A stretch of DNA of 64,000 bases, from the NCBI GenBank assembly GCA_964385175.1, contig CAYLNL010000008.1:82725-146724 (forward strand), read 5' to 3'. Shown in pieces: positions 60,311-64,000 of this stretch. Each line of letters starts with the position of its first letter. Position 1 is the stretch's first letter. The translations under genes and the position numbers were made by a program. This stretch comes from CAYLNL01 sp964385175 (lineage in GTDB: Bacteria; Bacteroidota; Bacteroidia; Flavobacteriales; Flavobacteriaceae). The notes beneath the pieces are model-generated. The model was not told the DNA's origin, did no database searches, and saw only the letters and a list, made by a program, of their open reading frames with translations.

Positions 60311-62728
60311 GTGATACAAAAGATTTTAATCCTGCTCGCTTTGTGTATCTCTCTTCAGGGATTTTCCCAGCAAAGAAAAACCATAACCGCCTCCAGAGTA
60401 GAAACGCCTCCTAAAATAGATGGCATTCTAATAGATGAAGTATGGCAAAATCTCCCTGCCTACGGGGATTTTTATATGTTTGAACCCGACAACACCGGGC
60501 GCAAAGAGCGCTCCACCCATAAAACAGAAGTAAAATTAGCGTATGACGATGATGCTTTATATGTAGCTGCCTGTTTATATGATGAGGAGCCGAATAAGAT
60601 TTTACGACAGTTTAGCCAATTAGACAATATTTTTGTACAGGCCGATTTTTTCGCCATTACCCTCAATACCTATAATGATGGCATCAATGAAACCCGCTTC
60701 TTTGTTACCAGCGCTGGCACTATTGGCGATGCCCGTGCAGAAGGCAATAATGAAGATTTTAGCTACAATGTAGTCTTTAACTGCCATGTTTCTTTTGATG
60801 AGAAGGGTTGGTATGCCGAGTTTCGCATCCCCTATAACGCCCTGCGCTTCCCCAAAAACGAAGAGCAAAACTGGAGCATCAATTTCTTTAGAAAAATTAT
60901 GCACCTCAATGAAACCTACGTATGGAATTATGTGGATAGGAAGGTGGGACAAATTACCCAATACAATGGTTTGGTACAGGGAATACAAAATATAAACCCG
61001 CCTTTACGGCTCATGCTTTTTCCGTTTGTGCAAGGAGCGCTTACCCAACAAGATGGGGAAACAAAAAACCAGCTAACCGCCGGGATGGATATTAAATATG
61101 GGTTGAGCGATAGTTTTACCTTAGATGCTACCCTGGTGCCCGACTTTGGGCAGGCGGCTTTTGATAATGTAGTGTTGAATTTAGGGCCTTTTGAACAAGA
61201 ATTTTCTGAGAACCGCCAGTTTTTTACAGAGGGTATTGAATTGTTTAATAAAGGAGGGCTCTTTTATAGCAGGCGTATAGGAGGAGCGCCTTCTAAGCGA
61301 TACGAAGTGGAAGACCTGTTGAGCCCAAATGAAGAAATTATAGAAAACCCCGAAAAAGTGGGCTTGCTCAATGCCGTTAAAGTTTCTGGCAGAACCGGGG
61401 GAAATCTCGGTATTGGTTTTTTTAACGCTATTACTAAAAAAACCGAAGCTACTATCCGGGACAGCCTCACCGGTGAAAAACGAACCCTTATTACCGAACC
61501 GATAGCCAATTACAATATTGTAACCTTAGACCAGCAGTTCAACAAAAACTCATCGGTAACCCTCATCAATACCAATGTTACGCGGGGAAGCGGCTTTAGA
61601 AATGCCAACGTAACCGGTGTTTTATACAACATCTCCACCCCTTCCAACGCCCATAATTTTTCGGGAGGCATACGGATAAGCCAGCTTAAAGAAGGTGAAA
61701 AGACCAATGGCGTGCGCACTAATTTTGAGGTAACCCGCACTATGGGAAAATTCAGATGGGCGGTAGGCCATTACTTCGCCGATGAGAAGTATAACAGCAA
61801 TGATATGGGCATCCTCTTCCGGAACAACTTCAACGAGTTTTTCTCAGAAATCTCCTACCAGATTTTTGAACCTACCAAAAAATTCAACGAATATCGGATA
61901 GGCTTATGGGTAAACCACAACCGTTTGTATAAACCCGATGCCGTAACCGGAACATCGGTAGGCGCCGAGAGTTTTTTCATCACCCCCTCCCGATTCGCCT
62001 TTGGCGGAAACATACGGTACAATTCTAAATTCAATGATTATTTTGAACCCCGCGTAGAAGGAAAATTTGTAACCTTCAGCTCCAATATCGGGGGAAACAT
62101 CTGGGTATCATCCGATTATCGGAAAAAATTTGCCTACGATATAGGCATCGGCTCTCGCGTATGGTCAACCGACCCCCAACATAACCTATTCATAGATATA
62201 TCGCCCCGTTACCGCTTTTCCGATAAATTTTTGCTAATATGGAGCTCCCAGCTTTCAAAAAGAATAAAAAACTTCGGGTATATAGATAATAACGAGGAAG
62301 ATGTCTTTTTAGGACAACGAACCATCACCAATATTGAAAATTCCCTTCAAACCAGCTATAATTTTGACCCGTATAAATCTATCAACATCCGGTTTAGAAA
62401 CTTTTGGAGCACCGCAAATTATAAAGACCAGCTTTTTTTCAGGTTAAATGACGATGGCACCCATACCCCCGCTAATTATGATGTTAGCGCCAACAACCCC
62501 AATATAAACTATAACATCTGGAACTTAGACCTTAGTTTTAACTGGCGCTTCGCTCCCGGCAGCGAAGCCATTTTACTCTACCGGAACCAGGTTTTCAATG
62601 AAGATGAAAAAGCGCATCTTACCTACACTAAAAGCCTCGATAACCTTTTCCATCAGCCTATTCAGCACACCCTCTCTCTCCGAATTGTATATTTTCTGGA
62701 TGTAAACAACCTCAAAAATTCCTTTTAA
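60311..62728 (+). CDS. DUF5916 outer-membrane protein with an N-terminal carbohydrate-binding-like domain
   Basis: 805 residues with a GTG start at 60311: the signal MIQKILILLALCISLQGFSQ begins directly there and no ATG fits. Residues ~25-200 look like a CBM9-type domain (PPKIDGILIDEVWQNLPAYG, KLAYDDDALYVAACLYDEEP). The rest is a long series of amphipathic strands typical of DUF5916 barrels, with the late segment NPNINYNIWNLDLSFNWRFAPG. It likely sits in the outer membrane. Substrate unknown. The function is not experimentally known to me. Confidence 0.88.
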   Translation: MIQKILILLALCISLQGFSQQRKTITASRVETPPKIDGILIDEVWQNLPAYGDFYMFEPDNTGRKERSTHKTEVKLAYDDDALYVAACLYDEEPNKILRQFSQLDNIFVQADFFAITLNTYNDGINETRFFVTSAGTIGDARAEGNNEDFSYNVVFNCHVSFDEKGWYAEFRIPYNALRFPKNEEQNWSINFFRKIMHLNETYVWNYVDRKVGQITQYNGLVQGIQNINPPLRLMLFPFVQGALTQQDGETKNQLTAGMDIKYGLSDSFTLDATLVPDFGQAAFDNVVLNLGPFEQEFSENRQFFTEGIELFNKGGLFYSRRIGGAPSKRYEVEDLLSPNEEIIENPEKVGLLNAVKVSGRTGGNLGIGFFNAITKKTEATIRDSLTGEKRTLITEPIANYNIVTLDQQFNKNSSVTLINTNVTRGSGFRNANVTGVLYNISTPSNAHNFSGGIRISQLKEGEKTNGVRTNFEVTRTMGKFRWAVGHYFADEKYNSNDMGILFRNNFNEFFSEISYQIFEPTKKFNEYRIGLWVNHNRLYKPDAVTGTSVGAESFFITPSRFAFGGNIRYNSKFNDYFEPRVEGKFVTFSSNIGGNIWVSSDYRKKFAYDIGIGSRVWSTDPQHNLFIDISPRYRFSDKFLLIWSSQLSKRIKNFGYIDNNEEDVFLGQRTITNIENSLQTSYNFDPYKSINIRFRNFWSTANYKDQLFFRLNDDGTHTPANYDVSANNPNINYNIWNLDLSFNWRFAPGSEAILLYRNQVFNEDEKAHLTYTKSLDNLFHQPIQHTLSLRIVYFLDVNNLKNSF

Positions 62729-62733
62729 CACCC

Positions 62734-62741
62734 TATCTTTG
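62734..62741 (+). promoter_or_regulatory. -7 promoter element for lolD
   Basis: TATCTTTG matches TAnnTTTG, 39 nt before the lolD ATG. Confidence 0.55.
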
Positions 62742-62780
62742 AGCCTTTAATGAGAGAGAATTACCTCTCTGTTATACGCC

Positions 62781-63443
62781 ATGATAGTAGCCAGCAACAT
62801 CCACAAGCGTTTTGGAGCCCTCGAAGTCTTAAAAGGAGTTGATATTCACATAAAAAAAGGAGAAATTGTAGCCATTGTAGGCGCCTCGGGCGCCGGGAAA
62901 ACCACCCTGCTGCAAATACTGGGAACATTAGACACGATGTCGCCCGCCGAAGGCAGCTCCCTTATCATAAACGGAATAGACATCCGGGGGCTTTCAGACA
63001 GGCAACTGGCCCGGTTTCGCAACCAGCAAATAGGATTTATCTTTCAATTTCACCAACTTCTCCCCGAATTCACCGCCCTTGAGAATGTGCTCATCCCCGC
63101 CCTTATAAAAAAGACCCCTAAAAATAAAGCCGCGAAAGCCGCCGAAGAATTATTGCACTTTTTAAACCTCTCTCACCGCCACCACCACAAGCCCGGGGAA
63201 CTCTCCGGGGGCGAGCAACAGCGCGTAGCGGTAGCCCGTGCGTTAATAAACCGTCCCGCCGTTATTTTTGCAGATGAACCCAGCGGCAACCTCGATTCTG
63301 AAACCGCTGCCCAACTACACCAGCTTTTCTTCGACCTCCGCAACCAACTCGGCCAAACTTTTGTACTTGTTACCCACAATACCTCCTTAGCCGGTATGGC
63401 AGACCGCACCCTCACCATGGTAGATGGGAAAATAGTAGCATAA
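62781..63443 (+). CDS. lolD: LolD-type ABC transporter ATP-binding protein
   Basis: 220 residues. Walker A is VGASGAGKTTLLQ, then the Q-loop IGFIFQFHQLLPEFTA, signature LSGGEQQRVAVARAL, Walker B VIFADEPSGNLD and the H-loop LVTHN. These fit the MacB/LolD/FtsE group. LolD works with LolC/E in releasing lipoproteins from the inner membrane; the permease gene is not next to it here, so another MacB-type partner is possible. Confidence 0.88.
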   Translation: MIVASNIHKRFGALEVLKGVDIHIKKGEIVAIVGASGAGKTTLLQILGTLDTMSPAEGSSLIINGIDIRGLSDRQLARFRNQQIGFIFQFHQLLPEFTALENVLIPALIKKTPKNKAAKAAEELLHFLNLSHRHHHKPGELSGGEQQRVAVARALINRPAVIFADEPSGNLDSETAAQLHQLFFDLRNQLGQTFVLVTHNTSLAGMADRTLTMVDGKIVA

Positions 63444-63579
63444 CAGCTCGCTTTTAAAGAGACCGTGGTTTTACCCATTCGCCAGGGCAATTTTTAGTAG
63501 TGAGTAGGGAGATATGAGTAGTAGCCGCTATATATAAACCCCTGGTGCATGTTGCGGTTTTTTTATAATTGCAAAATAA

Positions 63580-63651
63580 ATTATGAATGCAGAATTATGA
63601 ATTAGAAAAGCCATCAAAAATTTTGAATTTTGCATTCATAATTTCCCCAGC
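63580..63651. repeat. inverted repeat, ~19-bp arms
   Basis: Left arm begins AAATTATGAATGC at ~63580 and right arm ends GCATTCATAATTT at ~63644. They match with two mismatches beyond the core. Probably a small intergenic hairpin element. Confidence 0.65.
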
Positions 63652-63702
63652 GTCTTGGCGTCTCTGCGTGAACTTTCTCGCAAAGGCGCGGAGACGCGAA
63701 GG
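63651..63702. repeat. palindromic intergenic repeat
   Basis: CTTGGCGTCTCTGCG near 63654 faces CGCGGAGACGCGAAG near 63687, about 12 of 15 pairs. It contains CGCAAAGGCGC, as in the related element at 39982-40060. Confidence 0.65.
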
Positions 63703-63863
63703 AATTACCAATTCAGAATTAGGAATGGTGAATTAAAAGGGTTATCAGAAATCCAAAAAAACTCTGAATTCGTAATTTTTTTTAATTAGAAAAAATTTTA
63801 GATTTGCCACTCTTTAACAAAATAATAAACTATATCTAACATTACTAACCAACATCAAAAAAA

Positions 63864-64000
63864 ATGAAAAAACCTTTACTTTTTGGCTATGTACTCCTCC
63901 TGTTACATAGCCCCTTTGTTTTTAGTCAGTGGACTCAAACAGGAGACAATTTCAACGGCTCCACCGCCGGCGACCGCTTCGGTACCTCGGTGAGTGTGAG
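63864..64000 (+). CDS. start of a secreted protein with FG-GAP-like repeats (3' end outside window)
   Basis: 45 codons are visible. The signal is MKKPLLFGYVLLLLHSPFVF (cleavage near FSQ). The first mature residues SQWTQTGDNFNGSTAGDRFG plus TSVSV match the beginning of FG-GAP-type repeats (GDxxG...GDxFGxSVS) common in secreted Bacteroidota proteins. Full length and domains beyond the edge are unknown. Confidence 0.7.
   Translation, partial: MKKPLLFGYVLLLLHSPFVFSQWTQTGDNFNGSTAGDRFGTSVSV

Larger units (their letters stand above)
63444..63863. other. repeat-rich intergenic region
   Basis: 420 bases with no gene. It holds an inverted repeat (63580-63651), a palindromic element (63651-63702), and a second AATTC/GAATT-rich stretch at about 63703-63780 with partial inverted symmetry. 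It separates lolD from the last gene. Confidence 0.7.

Overview
The window looks like a chromosome segment of a gliding-type member of the Bacteroidota. Four things point there: gldB and gldC next to nadE; about twenty promoter -7 elements of the Bacteroidota form TAnnTTTG at gene starts; the family set (DUF5916 outer-membrane protein, BshC, SCO pair, secreted MsrB, short lipoproteins); and very few Shine-Dalgarno sites. No rRNA, CRISPR array, transposase, integrase or phage gene was seen. One tRNA gene, tRNA-Arg(CCU), is present.

Layout. 1-8.2 kb: a phosphate transporter (cut by the window edge), a SCO copper protein with a partner, lipoproteins, and rpsO-pnp. 8.3-17.1 kb: ligA, a four-gene aromatic amino-acid operon (prephenate dehydratase, aminotransferase, prephenate dehydrogenase, DAHP synthase-chorismate mutase), a peroxiredoxin, an endonuclease III without cysteines, and lysA. 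17.2-19.4 kb: an AT-rich type II restriction-modification pair. 19.6-35.8 kb: housekeeping genes, including guaA-LysM-OsmC-DUF922, bshC, an M14 peptidase, greA, a membrane pyrophosphatase, xth, a thiolase whose 3' end is shifted by a run of 12 G, and an NlpC/P60 hydrolase. 36.4-38.6 kb: a small defence/toxin-antitoxin patch with a Panacea antitoxin plus membrane protein, a zeta toxin plus small partner, and a DUF2971 gene broken by an internal deletion. 38.7 kb: a cysteine synthase-family enzyme.

40.08-48.94 kb is the most unusual part: five minus-strand genes packed head to tail (overlaps of 11 nt, gaps of 2 and 9 nt), visibly more GC-rich than the surroundings. In transcription order they are a DNase I-fold nuclease/phosphatase, a 1426-residue repetitive beta-rich protein, a radical SAM/SPASM peptide-modifying enzyme, an unknown protein with a CSFHC motif, and a fusion of an HExxH peptide hydroxylase-like domain to a shikimate-kinase-like P-loop domain. 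This looks like a protein- or peptide-modification system without an obvious small precursor. The giant protein, whose stop lies 2 nt from the radical SAM start, is the natural substrate candidate. The function is inferred, not shown.

49.2-64 kb returns to core genes: tRNA-Arg, rpsF-rpsR-rplI, a collagen-like lipoprotein with two tandem msrB genes, lpd, gldB-gldC, nadE, leuB-rsmB, msrA-folE, a DUF5916 protein, lolD, and the start of a secreted FG-GAP-like protein. Intergenic regions carry several short repeat families: heptamer runs, a ~60-bp tandem repeat, and two related palindromic elements.

Start codons were chosen from signal peptides, family N-termini, and the position of the TAnnTTTG element, which rules out several longer starts.
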